From: Melioribacteraceae bacterium
GTDB taxonomy: Bacteria; Bacteroidota; Ignavibacteria; Ignavibacteriales; Melioribacteraceae
Direction of reading: 5' to 3'
Assembly (NCBI GenBank): GCA_016342755.1
Contig: JAEINS010000011.1
Location: forward strand, 1 to 64,000
Length of the DNA: 64,000 nucleotides
The notes under the pieces were generated by a model that made no database searches, was not told where the DNA came from, and saw only the letters and a program-made list of their open reading frames with translations. Both the position numbers and the translations under genes were made by a program. Below are positions 9,290 through 18,742 of this stretch, in pieces (positions within the stretch are counted from its first letter, which is position 1; each line of letters opens with the position of its first letter).

Positions 9290-11929
9290 CTAAAATCCAA
9301 TAAAGTTGATATCTTTTTCAATATCAGACTTTAAACCATCTTCAAAAGAATAAATACTTTCATAGTTATCAAGCATAAGAAAACCATATTTTTCTTCGCC
9401 AAAATGAAGAAGTCTATTTACTTCATTTGGATTCTTCCATATGCTGAAAGTAAACTTCGAAATAATTGAAGAAATGATTTTTAGATTTATTTTTTTTGAA
9501 ATAAAATCATCCAATTTATTTTTAATGATTTTTTCATAAATATTCCAAACATCAAAACCGTTAATATTCACATCAGTATGTATATCAAAAAAATTTTCTA
9601 AAAACCTAATTTCCTCCGCCGAAAAATATTTTCTCCCAATTCTTAATGGGACAAAAATTGATAATGAATTGCTTCTAATAAGTCTAAAGGATTTATCAAC
9701 TTCTATATAATTATTACTTTTTATCAATTCCTTAAATTCTGGTAATGTATCAGTCTGGTATTCATTCTCATTAGCTCTATTAATATTTTCAAATACTAAA
9801 TGATAGAAATAATCAAAATTTTTCTTATGAAGTATATCAAGATATTCTTCTTGATTTAGACCAAGTTTATACCTTAAATCTGAACGATAAACCTTTTGAA
9901 CATCCCCAGAGTAAAATATATAAAGTTTGGAATTTGATTTCTTCGCATTTCTATTTATTCTACCAGCTATTTGTTCTTCGGAATCTATAAGTGATTTATC
10001 CTTAAATCCAATATCCATATCTATATCTACACCCGCTTCAATTACTTGTGTTGTTACAACAATTACTTTGGTTTCCATTGCAGATTTTAAATAAGAAATT
10101 ATTTCTTGTCGTCTTGGCTCTAGAATGGTACCAGAAATAAGAAATATCTCATATTCCGAAAATTCATCATCGATTTTTAATAATTCATAAAACTCAGATG
10201 CTCTTTTTTTTGTAATAAATTCAACTATAGTTTTAACGGTTTTATGTCCTTCGGTATATTGCGCAGATTTTTGTAAGACTATATTCCTTAAATTTTCTTC
10301 TGTAAAACTATCCCTCAATATATATTCAATTTCTACTCTCTTTAAAAAATTTGGATTCCGGAAATATTCATCTCTATTTTTGATCAAATAATTGAATTTG
10401 TCATTTTGTGATTTATCTATTAGCAATCTGCTGATTTTGGGAAGTGTGGCTGACATTATTATAAAAGTGATATTGTAATGCTTGCTATAGTTTTGTATCA
10501 AATAATTTATTTTATCCCATTCTGTTGGCGGATAAGTCTGCATTTCATCAATAATAACAATAGAGTTTACAAGGCGATGTAAAATATAATTTTTCTCTTT
10601 TGATATTGATGTTAAAATATCAAAAAAACCAACATGTGAAATAAGAGTTATTGGAAAATTTACAAATAGAGAATCAATATAATTCAACTTTTCATTTCCA
10701 TAAGTTCCATCATCGTCTTGAATATTAAATTGCGCTTTAGAATGTATTTCGGCTATCTCAGAATTGTTTAAACTTAGATTCTCTTTTATAGAATTAAATG
10801 TCTGCGTTATCAATGTTGTAAAAGGAAAGACGTAAAATACTTTTGTTATTTCCCTTTGCGAAGATAAAAGTTCACCTAAAGCCAGTAACGATAGATTGGT
10901 TTTACCAGCTCCTGTTGGAGCTTCAATGTAAAATAGATTCTCTGAATCTGCAAGTCGTATTCCAGTTATTGCTTCTGCGGATAAACTCTGCCGGAGTTTG
11001 TTTAAATTAGAATTATTTCGCTCAACAAGTATTCTAACACTAAGGCTTTCATAGCGTTCAAAATTAGCGTAAAGCTCTTTATTATATTCAATTTCTTTAA
11101 TATTATTAATTATTTTATCTTTAAATGCCGAAGAAATAACACCAAACTCGTTAACCTTAAGTCCTATCATAAATTCGTTAGTTGAGTAATAATCTGATGC
11201 AGTAAGTAGTGAAGAGTTCAACTTTACTAATGAAAAGGCTAAAAAACTCTGGTCAATTATTTTGGATTTATCTAATACTGAATAAAAGTATCGATTTAGA
11301 AATTTAAAATATTTTTTAATATCCAGATCGTTAAATAAACTAAAACGTGAAGAATAAAAGCACAAATCAGCGTTACTTATTATTTCAATATTTTGATTAC
11401 TTGGTTTACTTAAACTTCCGTGATGTTTATCAATAGAATGAACAAATAGAAATGACATATAGTACAATAGAATTTTTACATTTTCTTCAAAATCTCCTGT
11501 GTATATTTTATTAAAATAATATAAAAGGAAAAGATGAGAACTTAAAATAGAGTGTTTTGAACCAATACCATTCCCTTTTTTTACAAAGAAGGAATTATTC
11601 ATTTTATCTAATTGAAAATTTTCATTTATTTTACCAAAGTCATGAAAGTAGATTGTACTGATAAACATTTCTTTTATAAATTCTGCAATATGTTCAGAGT
11701 TAAAACCTTGCGCAATTACAAATTCTGTAATTTGGTTATTTATTATCACCTCTAACTTATTAGCTTCAATTAAACGAAGGGAATAATTTAGAGTTAATGT
11801 TAAATGTTCGGAAAGCAATTCATATTTTACAGGTTCATCTTTTCTGTGAGCAAAATAATTATTGCTTCCCGTTAAGATATTTTCAAGTTTGAAAATATCA
11901 TTTTTTAATATGTTTGAAAATGTTTTCAT
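9290..11929 (-). CDS. cas3: CRISPR-associated helicase-nuclease Cas3 (HD and DExH)
   Basis: Cas3 unwinds and degrades target DNA once Cascade has formed an R-loop. The 879-residue protein has an N-terminal HD nuclease domain (His42 in SEHLTL, HD at 96-97 in YFHDFGKINENF, later histidines in SKHSILSSH and HSIDKHHGS). An SF2 helicase follows, with Walker A EAPTGAGKTN, motif II IVIIDEMQ, motif III IMSATLP, and motifs V-VI QVIEAGVDIDMD and EEQIAGRINRN. It is a single HD-helicase fusion, as usual in type I-B. The gene sits 2 bp after cas5, so the effector genes are closely packed. No truncation is seen. Confidence 0.95.
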   Translation of the reverse strand: MKTFSNILKNDIFKLENILTGSNNYFAHRKDEPVKYELLSEHLTLTLNYSLRLIEANKLEVIINNQITEFVIAQGFNSEHIAEFIKEMFISTIYFHDFGKINENFQLDKMNNSFFVKKGNGIGSKHSILSSHLFLLYYFNKIYTGDFEENVKILLYYMSFLFVHSIDKHHGSLSKPSNQNIEIISNADLCFYSSRFSLFNDLDIKKYFKFLNRYFYSVLDKSKIIDQSFLAFSLVKLNSSLLTASDYYSTNEFMIGLKVNEFGVISSAFKDKIINNIKEIEYNKELYANFERYESLSVRILVERNNSNLNKLRQSLSAEAITGIRLADSENLFYIEAPTGAGKTNLSLLALGELLSSQREITKVFYVFPFTTLITQTFNSIKENLSLNNSEIAEIHSKAQFNIQDDDGTYGNEKLNYIDSLFVNFPITLISHVGFFDILTSISKEKNYILHRLVNSIVIIDEMQTYPPTEWDKINYLIQNYSKHYNITFIIMSATLPKISRLLIDKSQNDKFNYLIKNRDEYFRNPNFLKRVEIEYILRDSFTEENLRNIVLQKSAQYTEGHKTVKTIVEFITKKRASEFYELLKIDDEFSEYEIFLISGTILEPRRQEIISYLKSAMETKVIVVTTQVIEAGVDIDMDIGFKDKSLIDSEEQIAGRINRNAKKSNSKLYIFYSGDVQKVYRSDLRYKLGLNQEEYLDILHKKNFDYFYHLVFENINRANENEYQTDTLPEFKELIKSNNYIEVDKSFRLIRSNSLSIFVPLRIGRKYFSAEEIRFLENFFDIHTDVNINGFDVWNIYEKIIKNKLDDFISKKINLKIISSIISKFTFSIWKNPNEVNRLLHFGEEKYGFLMLDNYESIYSFEDGLKSDIEKDINFIGF

Positions 11930-11931
11930 AA

Positions 11932-12726
11932 TTAAAACAATTGTATTATTGTATCACCATTTTCAATTTTGCAAAGCTTTTCAGCTTTAAACGATTGTGG
12001 CAACATCATATTTGTATAACTAAAACTCTTTAGATTATAATTTCCTGTTACATCATTAAATTCAAAAGGTAACTGTTCAAAGTATGCAAATACTTCCGGA
12101 GAAAGAGCTGATTCTAAATCTATCTCCATCCCCAATCCTTGAGGTTGCCTATTATTAATTCTTTCAGATTTTTCTTTATAGAAGATTGAATCAATTCTAA
12201 ATTTAGAAGTGGGTTTGTAGTCTTGAACAAAATTTTCAATCTCTGAAAAATTATCCCACCACAATTGGAAATCGTTTTTACCAAGATATGGAATATAAAC
12301 TGCATGTCCATTTTTCAGATTTAAATATAAATTTCTCTCAACATTATTCTCAACATCTAATTTTAGATAGATTCGATAACTTGGCTTAATAAGAATTTGT
12401 TCCTTAATAATTAAATTACCACCCTGTTCTTGGCTTGCATAACCAACACTATTGTTATATTGAACAATGGTTTTATTATACAATCCTTTTTGACTATTTA
12501 GTGGTACGATACTCAGTTTAATATTCTCAAGTTTTTCCCAATATTCAGGAACACCATTTGGATATGCTTGATACATGCCTTTCAATCCACAAATAGCACC
12601 TAAAATACCAAGGAGAGCCGGACGGTGAATAATGTTATAGGTAAAATAAATTCCGGCATTAGTATCTATTTTTTTTAGAAACCCAAATTGTGATTTTAAA
12701 TCAATCGAAATTAATTTAGTATTCAT
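11932..12726 (-). CDS. cas5: Cascade subunit Cas5 (type I-B)
   Basis: The 264-residue protein begins MNTKLISIDLKSQFGFLKK, followed by IIHRPALLGILGAICGLKG, the conserved N-terminal RAMP region of Cas5 from the Hmari-type I-B family. In Cascade, Cas5 caps the 5' handle of the crRNA and contacts Cas8 and the last Cas7. It lies between cas7 and cas3 with gaps of only 2 bp on each side, pointing to one transcript with coupled translation. No strong Shine-Dalgarno is present before its ATG. The C-terminal half is less conserved in this family and shows no motif I recognise. Confidence 0.9.
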   Translation of the reverse strand: MNTKLISIDLKSQFGFLKKIDTNAGIYFTYNIIHRPALLGILGAICGLKGMYQAYPNGVPEYWEKLENIKLSIVPLNSQKGLYNKTIVQYNNSVGYASQEQGGNLIIKEQILIKPSYRIYLKLDVENNVERNLYLNLKNGHAVYIPYLGKNDFQLWWDNFSEIENFVQDYKPTSKFRIDSIFYKEKSERINNRQPQGLGMEIDLESALSPEVFAYFEQLPFEFNDVTGNYNLKSFSYTNMMLPQSFKAEKLCKIENGDTIIQLF

Positions 12727-12728
12727 AA

Positions 12729-13700
12729 CTAAATCTCGTTTTCATTTAAAATGTTCTTAAATACAATTTTTTCAGTATTTTCTAAACCTTTAATTTCAGC
12801 AGTAACAGGATTGTAATAAACTTCAACTTTCTCAACTTCATCTATTATTTGATTAATTATCAAGTTTACTTCTTCCAATTGTATTTCAGTTTTCGCATCA
12901 CTTTTTTTCACTGTTATTAACTCAGTTAAACTTGGTAGTACTTTCATTGAATTCTCTTTAAGCTGAATCCATAAAGTCACTTCATTTTCAGTTCCCATTT
13001 TTCTTGAAGAATCCAATGCAGTAACGCTATTATTAACAGAGTTTTTGAATTTATTTATATCATCATTTGATAAAAATATTTTTTCTGCATCCGATTTCCC
13101 TTCATTTAGCATTGAATAAAATTCTTCAGTGTTTTTAGGATTTATTGAAAAATGAAAAACATAGTGTCCTTCTTTCAAATTTGTTTGATTTCCAATAGTG
13201 GACATTCCTTTTTCATCAGAACCTTCTTTTCCGGGATTTCTAAAAGGTGAAAGAATATCTTCTGTGTAAATATCATTTTCCGGGAATTTATTTACACCAT
13301 GATTTATTTGAACTGGTCCATGAATTGAAATATTTGTTTTACCTGCAAAAGTAGCTCCAAATAGTTTTACATCGAGACATGTAAGAAGATTTGATAGTAC
13401 AATTTTCTTATTAACATCTTTCTTTTCAGTTGGAAAATCGCCGAACAATTCTATATATGTATCATCCAAAGTTAGTGGATTTAGATTTTCATTAAGACGC
13501 TTTACATAAAATAAATTCTTTTCTCCATTTAGCTTTCTAAAATAATCTTTAATTGCATATTTAAGTGCCTTATCAGTTGAATAAACAACTCCATCTGGTA
13601 AAGTACGTGGATGATGTGTAAAATCAGCATTAAAATTTGAATTGATTGATTTTAGAATTACTGCTCCAAATACTCTGTTATTAAATTTTGTTTGTTCCAT
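12729..13700 (-). CDS. cas7: Cascade backbone subunit Cas7 (Csh2-like)
   Basis: Cas7 subunits coat the spacer part of the crRNA in a helical filament. The 323-residue product has the Csh2-type start RVFGAVILKSINSNFNADF and motifs such as SNLLTCLDVKLFGATFAG and SIHGPVQINHG. The ATG at 13700 is selected because AAAGGAGAATAAA precedes it at good spacing and it sits 1 bp from the cas8b stop. A longer frame from 13736 would overlap cas8b and add a lysine-rich tail unlike the family. The strong ribosome site suits a subunit needed in several copies per complex. Confidence 0.93.
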   Translation of the reverse strand: MEQTKFNNRVFGAVILKSINSNFNADFTHHPRTLPDGVVYSTDKALKYAIKDYFRKLNGEKNLFYVKRLNENLNPLTLDDTYIELFGDFPTEKKDVNKKIVLSNLLTCLDVKLFGATFAGKTNISIHGPVQINHGVNKFPENDIYTEDILSPFRNPGKEGSDEKGMSTIGNQTNLKEGHYVFHFSINPKNTEEFYSMLNEGKSDAEKIFLSNDDINKFKNSVNNSVTALDSSRKMGTENEVTLWIQLKENSMKVLPSLTELITVKKSDAKTEIQLEEVNLIINQIIDEVEKVEVYYNPVTAEIKGLENTEKIVFKNILNENEI

Positions 13701-13701
13701 T

Positions 13702-15525
13702 TTATTCTCCTTTGTTTGTTTTTTCTTTTGATTCAAAAATCATAGATTGTGAAAAATATCCTGCCAGTATTATTGGTAATAAATCTTTAATATTTGTTAA
13801 ACATGTGTAACCTAATATTTCACCCGCCAATTTTTCAAATCTACCTTTACCATAATCACCATACCATTCAAAGGCATGCTTATATTGATTTATTGAGAGC
13901 AGAATTGATTTGTGAAATAGCTTGGGGTCACTCTTATTAATAAATGGTTCTAACAATGCATGTGATTTATTGCTGCTCTTGCTTTCCTTAATTATATTAT
14001 AAATAAGTTGACCAGATGCAAAAGCATAATCTGTGTCATTTTCAAGATGATAACTCTCATTTGCAAAGAGATTTCTCATCATTTTCTGAAATTCAGGTAT
14101 TTGTGACGCCATGTTAATTCCTCCAAAGTTTTTATTTGTTTTATCGAAAAATTTATTTACCGAAAAAAGAATATTTAGTTTTTCTTTTATTCCCCATGTT
14201 TTATCAAAATCATCATTCCTAAGTATTTCATCTAAAATCTCAGACAATAATATTTTATAGAAAATTATTGCGGAAATTGCTTCTCTTTTTGATTTATAAA
14301 TAAAATCGTAAAAGTTTTTTCTGTAGCTTAAAATATTATGAAATGAAGTTTTCGAACAATAATTTGAGTCGATTTCATCAAAATATTTAAATAAATAATC
14401 GCCCTTTTTAGTTTTTACAATTAACGAATTTGAAAATATCTTTTGAAGAATTGCTATTTCAAATTGGAAAATATTGTTTATTGTGATGTCATAAACGTTA
14501 TTTAATTGCATTACATTTTTGACAATCATATTTTCAATTTTGTACTCAAAAGATGAAACATAATCGACATCATTAATTATAATGCCACTTTTGGTATTAC
14601 TCCAATTCAATAAATAGTAATTTGTTAAATCATCATGTCTGTTTTCAAACATTTGTTTTATTATATCATGGAAATTTTCAACTCCTTCTCGCCCAAATAA
14701 ACGAATAACTTTATTATTTAACTCTTCTTTCTCAATAAAAATTGGAAGAGGATTAGGGAGTTTTCTTGGCTTGCTTTTAAGTAGTTTTTCAAATTTATAT
14801 AGATTTATTGCTTGGGCTTGGGTAATTCTATTATTAACAAGATAATCTGAGGTTTGATGCTGCATGTATTTCTTTTTAATGTTTGCCCCATTTAGGAAAC
14901 CACTCAATCCGAAAACTTCATCATTCTCATCACGAAGATTAAAAAAGTCATTTACAAATATTTTGTCTCTCAAATAGTTGTTTTGAACCAAGACAATTTT
15001 ATCAAAAGATACGTTATAATAAATTTTTACATAATCCCCGGTTTTTATTTCGTTATAATTTCTGTCAGATTTTATCATCTGAAACAAATTATCAATCGAA
15101 AACTCTTCAAGATTATTGACTAATTGAATATCTTCTTCTTCAATATAATTTTTAACATTTTTATAGTATTCTATTATTCTATCCTTAGCACTTGAATAGT
15201 TTTCCTTTTTAAACCACAAAATAAATGGAGAACTAGAATGAATCTGCTTTTTGGAATCAATCGCCTTGTTCATATTAACAAGTCCTGAATAATATTCCAG
15301 CCTAGCAAAATCAACATTACACTCAATTGGAATTTCGTTTCCCTCATTATCCATTGTTACTGAAGTTCCATCTTTCTTGAAGATATAACTTTTGTAGCTA
15401 TCACCAATCACCTCCCAATCATCATTTAATTGTAACACTATATGAAGTCCTGGCGTAGGGTTTAAGTTTGAGGTAAAATAATCTGAATCAATTGAATCAA
15501 TAAAATTTGAAATTTCTTTAATCAT
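13702..15525 (-). CDS. cas8b: Cascade large subunit Cas8b (Csh1-like)
   Basis: Large subunits recognise the PAM and recruit Cas3. The product is 607 residues, a usual size for type I-B Cas8b/Csh1. Csh1-like features include MIKEISNFIDSID at the start, a C-terminal helical region with SQIPEFQKMMRNLFANES, and the end segment KGRFEKLAGEILGYTCL with PIILAGYFSQSMIF. This family is divergent, so the call rests partly on position between cas6 and cas7. The start at 15525 follows GAGGTGCGCT; the in-frame ATG at 15537 lacks such a site. No zinc-binding cysteine pair is visible. Confidence 0.88.
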   Translation of the reverse strand: MIKEISNFIDSIDSDYFTSNLNPTPGLHIVLQLNDDWEVIGDSYKSYIFKKDGTSVTMDNEGNEIPIECNVDFARLEYYSGLVNMNKAIDSKKQIHSSSPFILWFKKENYSSAKDRIIEYYKNVKNYIEEEDIQLVNNLEEFSIDNLFQMIKSDRNYNEIKTGDYVKIYYNVSFDKIVLVQNNYLRDKIFVNDFFNLRDENDEVFGLSGFLNGANIKKKYMQHQTSDYLVNNRITQAQAINLYKFEKLLKSKPRKLPNPLPIFIEKEELNNKVIRLFGREGVENFHDIIKQMFENRHDDLTNYYLLNWSNTKSGIIINDVDYVSSFEYKIENMIVKNVMQLNNVYDITINNIFQFEIAILQKIFSNSLIVKTKKGDYLFKYFDEIDSNYCSKTSFHNILSYRKNFYDFIYKSKREAISAIIFYKILLSEILDEILRNDDFDKTWGIKEKLNILFSVNKFFDKTNKNFGGINMASQIPEFQKMMRNLFANESYHLENDTDYAFASGQLIYNIIKESKSSNKSHALLEPFINKSDPKLFHKSILLSINQYKHAFEWYGDYGKGRFEKLAGEILGYTCLTNIKDLLPIILAGYFSQSMIFESKEKTNKGE

Positions 15526-15558
15526 AGCGCACCTCATTTATTTTATATTCATTATTTC

Positions 15559-16368
15559 CTATTCATCAATTACTTCCACTAAACCAAAACCCATACTGTT
15601 TTTTTCGCCAAACCCGCATTGGTAACCGGTTTTAATAAGCTGCGGATCACCTACAAGTTCAAAGGGTGCTACATTGCCAATAATATCAATTGGATTTTTA
15701 AGATCGGCTAAAATTGATACTTTTTTTGTTGTCCGCTGTTTTAGTTTTATTTTTCTGTCAAGATAATCCTGATCCCATCTGATAAGAACCGGTTTGCCTT
15801 CGTAAGGCTTATTGTAAATTAGTTCATATTTATTATAAAGATTGGAATTAAAAACGCGATTAAATTCTAGAGGATCGTCATTAATACGATAAAATTTATT
15901 TCTTCTTTTTCCATTCACTTCTTCGCCAGACGAAACCACCATTGGCGATAGCAATTTAAATTTTGCGGAATTGTTAAAATCTGGTTCATTAAGAATTTCA
16001 ACTTGCCTGATTTCGAATACTGATTTAATATTATCGGCCATTATCTCAATTGAGTTTTCAGAAAAGGTACCCAGTACAAAATTTTTAATGAACTGTTCAA
16101 CTAACGGAGAGCTTACAATAAGAGACAGGGTTTGGTGATTAAGATCTATATAATTATTATGAATTTTTAAGTATTTATTAAAACGGACTGCAAAAGAAAA
16201 CAACTTATAAGTTTTACCGGCAGACTTAAAACCCAGATCGTGCAAAAAATCAGCAAACTGAGGGGATCCAAATTTTAAGAGTTTATAAATTGCAGCGGCA
16301 AATGAATAATTGTAATTAATTGCCATCGATTTATTATTTACTGGTTCTAGAGTTAATTTGAGTCGCAT
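15559..16368 (-). CDS. cas6: CRISPR RNA endoribonuclease Cas6
   Basis: Cas6 cuts the pre-crRNA within each repeat and leaves the 8-nt 5' handle. The 269-residue protein shows a RAMP fold: N-terminal MRLKLTLEPVNN, a central FKLLSPMVVSSGEE segment, and the C-terminal glycine-rich loop in YQCGFGEKNSMGFGLVEV that marks the family. A candidate catalytic His is not obvious near the N terminus; Cas6 active sites vary. It is the first gene of the operon, with about 530 bp of non-coding sequence upstream where the operon promoter should lie. The array it would process has 99 repeats. Confidence 0.93.
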   Translation of the reverse strand: MRLKLTLEPVNNKSMAINYNYSFAAAIYKLLKFGSPQFADFLHDLGFKSAGKTYKLFSFAVRFNKYLKIHNNYIDLNHQTLSLIVSSPLVEQFIKNFVLGTFSENSIEIMADNIKSVFEIRQVEILNEPDFNNSAKFKLLSPMVVSSGEEVNGKRRNKFYRINDDPLEFNRVFNSNLYNKYELIYNKPYEGKPVLIRWDQDYLDRKIKLKQRTTKKVSILADLKNPIDIIGNVAPFELVGDPQLIKTGYQCGFGEKNSMGFGLVEVIDE

Positions 16369-16901
16369 TCTATTCTCAAATAAGTTTTAAAATTATTTAA
16401 TTTATATCCGGTACAAACATTTACTCACGGCTTCGCCATATTAATCACATAAATTAATACGACTGTTTTTTTTCGCCATTATATCAGAATGAATTAGAGA
16501 TTTTGCGAAATCACAATATGTAAAGAGAGATATAGCTAGTAATAAAAAAAATTGAAACCCAGAATATTTATCAGGGGGAACCCGTTTTATAAAGAGTAGA
16601 AAATTTTCCCTCGTTAAATGAAAATTTAATTAATTCTATTCTGGATATCAACATCCTAAACTCAAATTTTACTATTTATAAAATTATGCCTTTATATTTA
16701 TGTATCGCTATTGCGCTATTGTCTTCGATAATAATATTAACAAGTTTACTTTTTATAGAGAGGAGATAATCATTTAGTATAGAAGCCACAGTTTCATTGT
16801 CAAGAAATTCTAGCTGATTATTAGGAAATGAAAACCAGTTTAGTATTTCATGTGTAAATTTTTACTTTCTGGTAAAATTAAAAGATTAACCCGGATTAAA
16901 A
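16369..16901. other. Gene-poor region upstream of cas6
   Basis: This interval of about 530 bp separates the leftward cas operon from rightward genes and should contain the cas promoter, although I cannot place a convincing one. The only structure found is a minus-strand open frame without a start codon (16676-16861). The rest is AT-rich and featureless by eye. Confidence 0.5.
16676..16861 (-). pseudogene. Possible remnant of a regulator gene (start-less open frame)
   Basis: A minus-strand frame is open for 61 codons between two stops and has no usable ATG at its beginning. It contains HEILNWFSFPNNQLEFLD followed by a helix-like SILNDYLLSIKSKL. The composition is protein-like, with alternating hydrophobic pattern, but no family is certain. 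The phrase resembles the end of WYL-type regulators, where a Trp-Phe strand is followed by a helix; this is a weak analogy. It faces the HTH stub at 16902 from the opposite strand. Confidence 0.25.
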
Positions 16902-17102
16902 ATGAAAGGAAGTTTAAGAAGAAAGATTGAGATTTTAGGTCTGGTGTTAAACAGCCATAAAAAGTACACTCTTGCAGATATGACATGGATATTTGAGTGT
17001 GAGGAACTTACAATAAAGAGATATATGCAGCAGTACAGGGCAGAAGGAATTGAAAGAGAAGGTTATTGGCTGGCTAAGGAAGTGCCTGCAAATTATAAAT
17101 GA
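16902..17102 (+). CDS. Short HTH protein, possible truncated WYL-type regulator
   Basis: The 66-residue product begins MKGSLRRKIEILGLVL, then has KKYTLADMTWIFECEELTIKRYM, which reads as a winged helix-turn-helix like the N-terminal domain of DeoR/WYL regulators. Those proteins normally continue for more than 200 residues with a ligand-binding domain; here the frame stops shortly after the recognition helix. It is either a truncated gene or a free-standing DNA-binding stub. Regulators of this type are often found beside cas operons, so a past role in cas control is plausible but not shown. Confidence 0.5.
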   Translation: MKGSLRRKIEILGLVLNSHKKYTLADMTWIFECEELTIKRYMQQYRAEGIEREGYWLAKEVPANYK

Positions 17103-17144
17103 AATCCGCTTAAAGGCAGATTCTGTAATCACAGAATTAAATTT

Positions 17145-17194
17145 AAAAGTCTAAAAAACATCTTTAGTTATAATTTTGTTTTAGACTTTTTTTA
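17145..17194 (+). terminator. Rho-independent terminator after the HTH stub
   Basis: AAAAGTCTAAAA (17145-17156) pairs with TTTTAGACTTTT (17179-17190) across a loop of about 22 nt and is followed by more T residues. The stem is AT-rich and therefore moderate in strength. Confidence 0.6.
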
Positions 17195-17227
17195 TATTAC
17201 TAAAAAATAAACTAGGAATTTTGCGTA

Positions 17228-17911
17228 TTGAACAGTTTTCAAGATCTAATTAAGAGTGCTGCCGCATTCGAAGATAATGGTAAGTTTTTTCATGCGTTAC
17301 AATTTTATGATAAGGCATCAAAAGAAGACCCGAATAATAAACTGTTAATTGTAAAGAAGGCCGCGCTTTATGAAAAGATTGACAGGCTTGATTCAGCTAT
17401 AAAGTTTATGGATAGTTTTATTGAAAGTGAATCTTATGATGATGATATAATTTTGTTTTACGGACAGTTTTTAATAAGGAATTTTGAATTTGAAAAAGCT
17501 GTTGATGTTTTAGCCTTAACTTCATCGGATGAAAAACTGGCTTCCACATTTTTAATCGGGTTGTCTTATTTTAACCTGAAAGATTTTGGTATTGCCAAAA
17601 TTAAATTTGAGGATTTTGTAGAAAACAATAAAAGTTCCGATCTTTTACCTGAAGCCTATTTATACTTAGCCAAAACAAACATTGAGCTTGGTAAAGATAA
17701 TGAAGCTCTCGATAATTTGAAAAACTCAGAAAAACTATCCGGTATGAACTGGGAATTATATTTAATCTTTGCGAAAATATATTATTTAAAAGAAATGTAC
17801 CTTCATGCTAAAGATTCTTTAGAAAAGGCGAGCAGATTAAATGGTGATAAAAATCTGATTGAAGAACTATCTAATATGCTGACTCAAAAAATTGAGGGAA
17901 ATGTAAAATGA
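17228..17911 (+). CDS. Tetratricopeptide repeat protein
   Basis: The 227-residue protein is built of helical pairs typical of TPR units, for example ALQFYDKASKEDPNNKLLI near the N terminus, and later PEAYLYLAKTNIELGKDNEA and AKDSLEKASRLNGDKNLIEE. There is no signal peptide or membrane segment, so it is probably cytoplasmic. The start is a TTG preceded by AGGAA; no in-frame ATG is close. It lies 46 bp upstream of radC on the same strand. TPR proteins are scaffolds, and no partner can be named from the sequence. Confidence 0.75.
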   Translation: MNSFQDLIKSAAAFEDNGKFFHALQFYDKASKEDPNNKLLIVKKAALYEKIDRLDSAIKFMDSFIESESYDDDIILFYGQFLIRNFEFEKAVDVLALTSSDEKLASTFLIGLSYFNLKDFGIAKIKFEDFVENNKSSDLLPEAYLYLAKTNIELGKDNEALDNLKNSEKLSGMNWELYLIFAKIYYLKEMYLHAKDSLEKASRLNGDKNLIEELSNMLTQKIEGNVK

Positions 17912-17957
17912 AAATGTTTTAAGCAGCATTATAATTTAACATTAAAAGAAGGGCATT

Positions 17958-18638
17958 ATGTATAAAGTAAAAGAACTTCCAATTGATGACAGACCAAGGG
18001 AAAAATTAGTACTGCGCGGTCCGCAAAGTTTAAGTGACGCGGAATTAGTGGCAATTCTATTGCGTACCGGTACAAAGGGTAATTCAGTTATTTCGGTAGC
18101 AAGAGAATTAATACTTGAATTTGGCAATCTGGCTGTCCTGGCTGGTAAGTCTGTTGATTCAATGACAAAAATAAATGGAATTGGAAAAGACAAGGCAGCA
18201 ACACTTTGCGCGGCGTTTGAAATATCAAGGAGAATTGACTCAAAAAGCAAATGGTTCTCAAACAAAGTAATAACGGCTCCTTCTGATGTAGCCGCTATTT
18301 TTAACCCGTTATTAAGGGATGAACTTAAAGAAAATTTTTTAGTCGTTTGTTTAAATGCTAATAATCAAATAATTAAATATGAAACAGTCTCAATAGGTAG
18401 TCTTAATGCTAGTATTGTTCATCCAAGAGAAATATATAAAATAGCAATAGAGTGCAGTTCGGCAAATATAATTCTTCTGCATAATCATCCATCGGGTAAT
18501 AGCGAACCTAGTAAAGAGGATATCTCCATAACAAAAAGGTTAGTTGATGCCGGGAAGCTGCTGGATATTCAGGTCTTTGATCATATTATTTTAACCGGAC
18601 GAAGTTATACCAGCTTTATTGAAAGACGTTTAATATAA
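17958..18638 (+). CDS. radC: RadC-family JAB/MPN protein
   Basis: The 226-residue protein matches the RadC/YicR family in length and layout. An N-terminal helix-hairpin-helix region (PREKLVLRGPQSLSDAELVA, then KINGIGKDKAATLCAAFEI) is followed by the JAB metalloprotease-like domain with the zinc site HNHPSGNSEPSKED. The historic link to DNA repair is disputed and the activity is unclear. AGAAGG precedes the ATG. It follows the TPR gene and may share its transcript. Confidence 0.93.
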   Translation: MYKVKELPIDDRPREKLVLRGPQSLSDAELVAILLRTGTKGNSVISVARELILEFGNLAVLAGKSVDSMTKINGIGKDKAATLCAAFEISRRIDSKSKWFSNKVITAPSDVAAIFNPLLRDELKENFLVVCLNANNQIIKYETVSIGSLNASIVHPREIYKIAIECSSANIILLHNHPSGNSEPSKEDISITKRLVDAGKLLDIQVFDHIILTGRSYTSFIERRLI

Positions 18639-18653
18639 AATATTCTAAATTAG

Positions 18654-18669
18654 TGTAATTATTATTACA
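18654..18669. promoter_or_regulatory. Short palindrome upstream of the lipoprotein gene
   Basis: TGTAAT and ATTACA are separated by four bases, giving a 16-bp symmetric site between radC and the lipoprotein gene at 18743. It could be an operator for the lipoprotein-LysM pair. In such AT-rich DNA, chance occurrence is quite possible. Confidence 0.2.
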
Positions 18670-18742
18670 AATAACTAAAAAAATAATTATATTTACCTGA
18701 ATGTATTTCAAACTCAATTATTTATAACACAGGAGGAATAAA

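Noticed and set aside
13701-13736. Longer N terminus for cas7 starting at 13736
   Set aside because: It would overlap cas8b and bypass the strong AGGAG site; the ATG at 13700 fits the family start.
17120-17137. Short stem ATTCTGT-AATC-ACAGAAT after the HTH stub
   Set aside because: It has no following T run; the stem at 17145-17194 is the better terminator.
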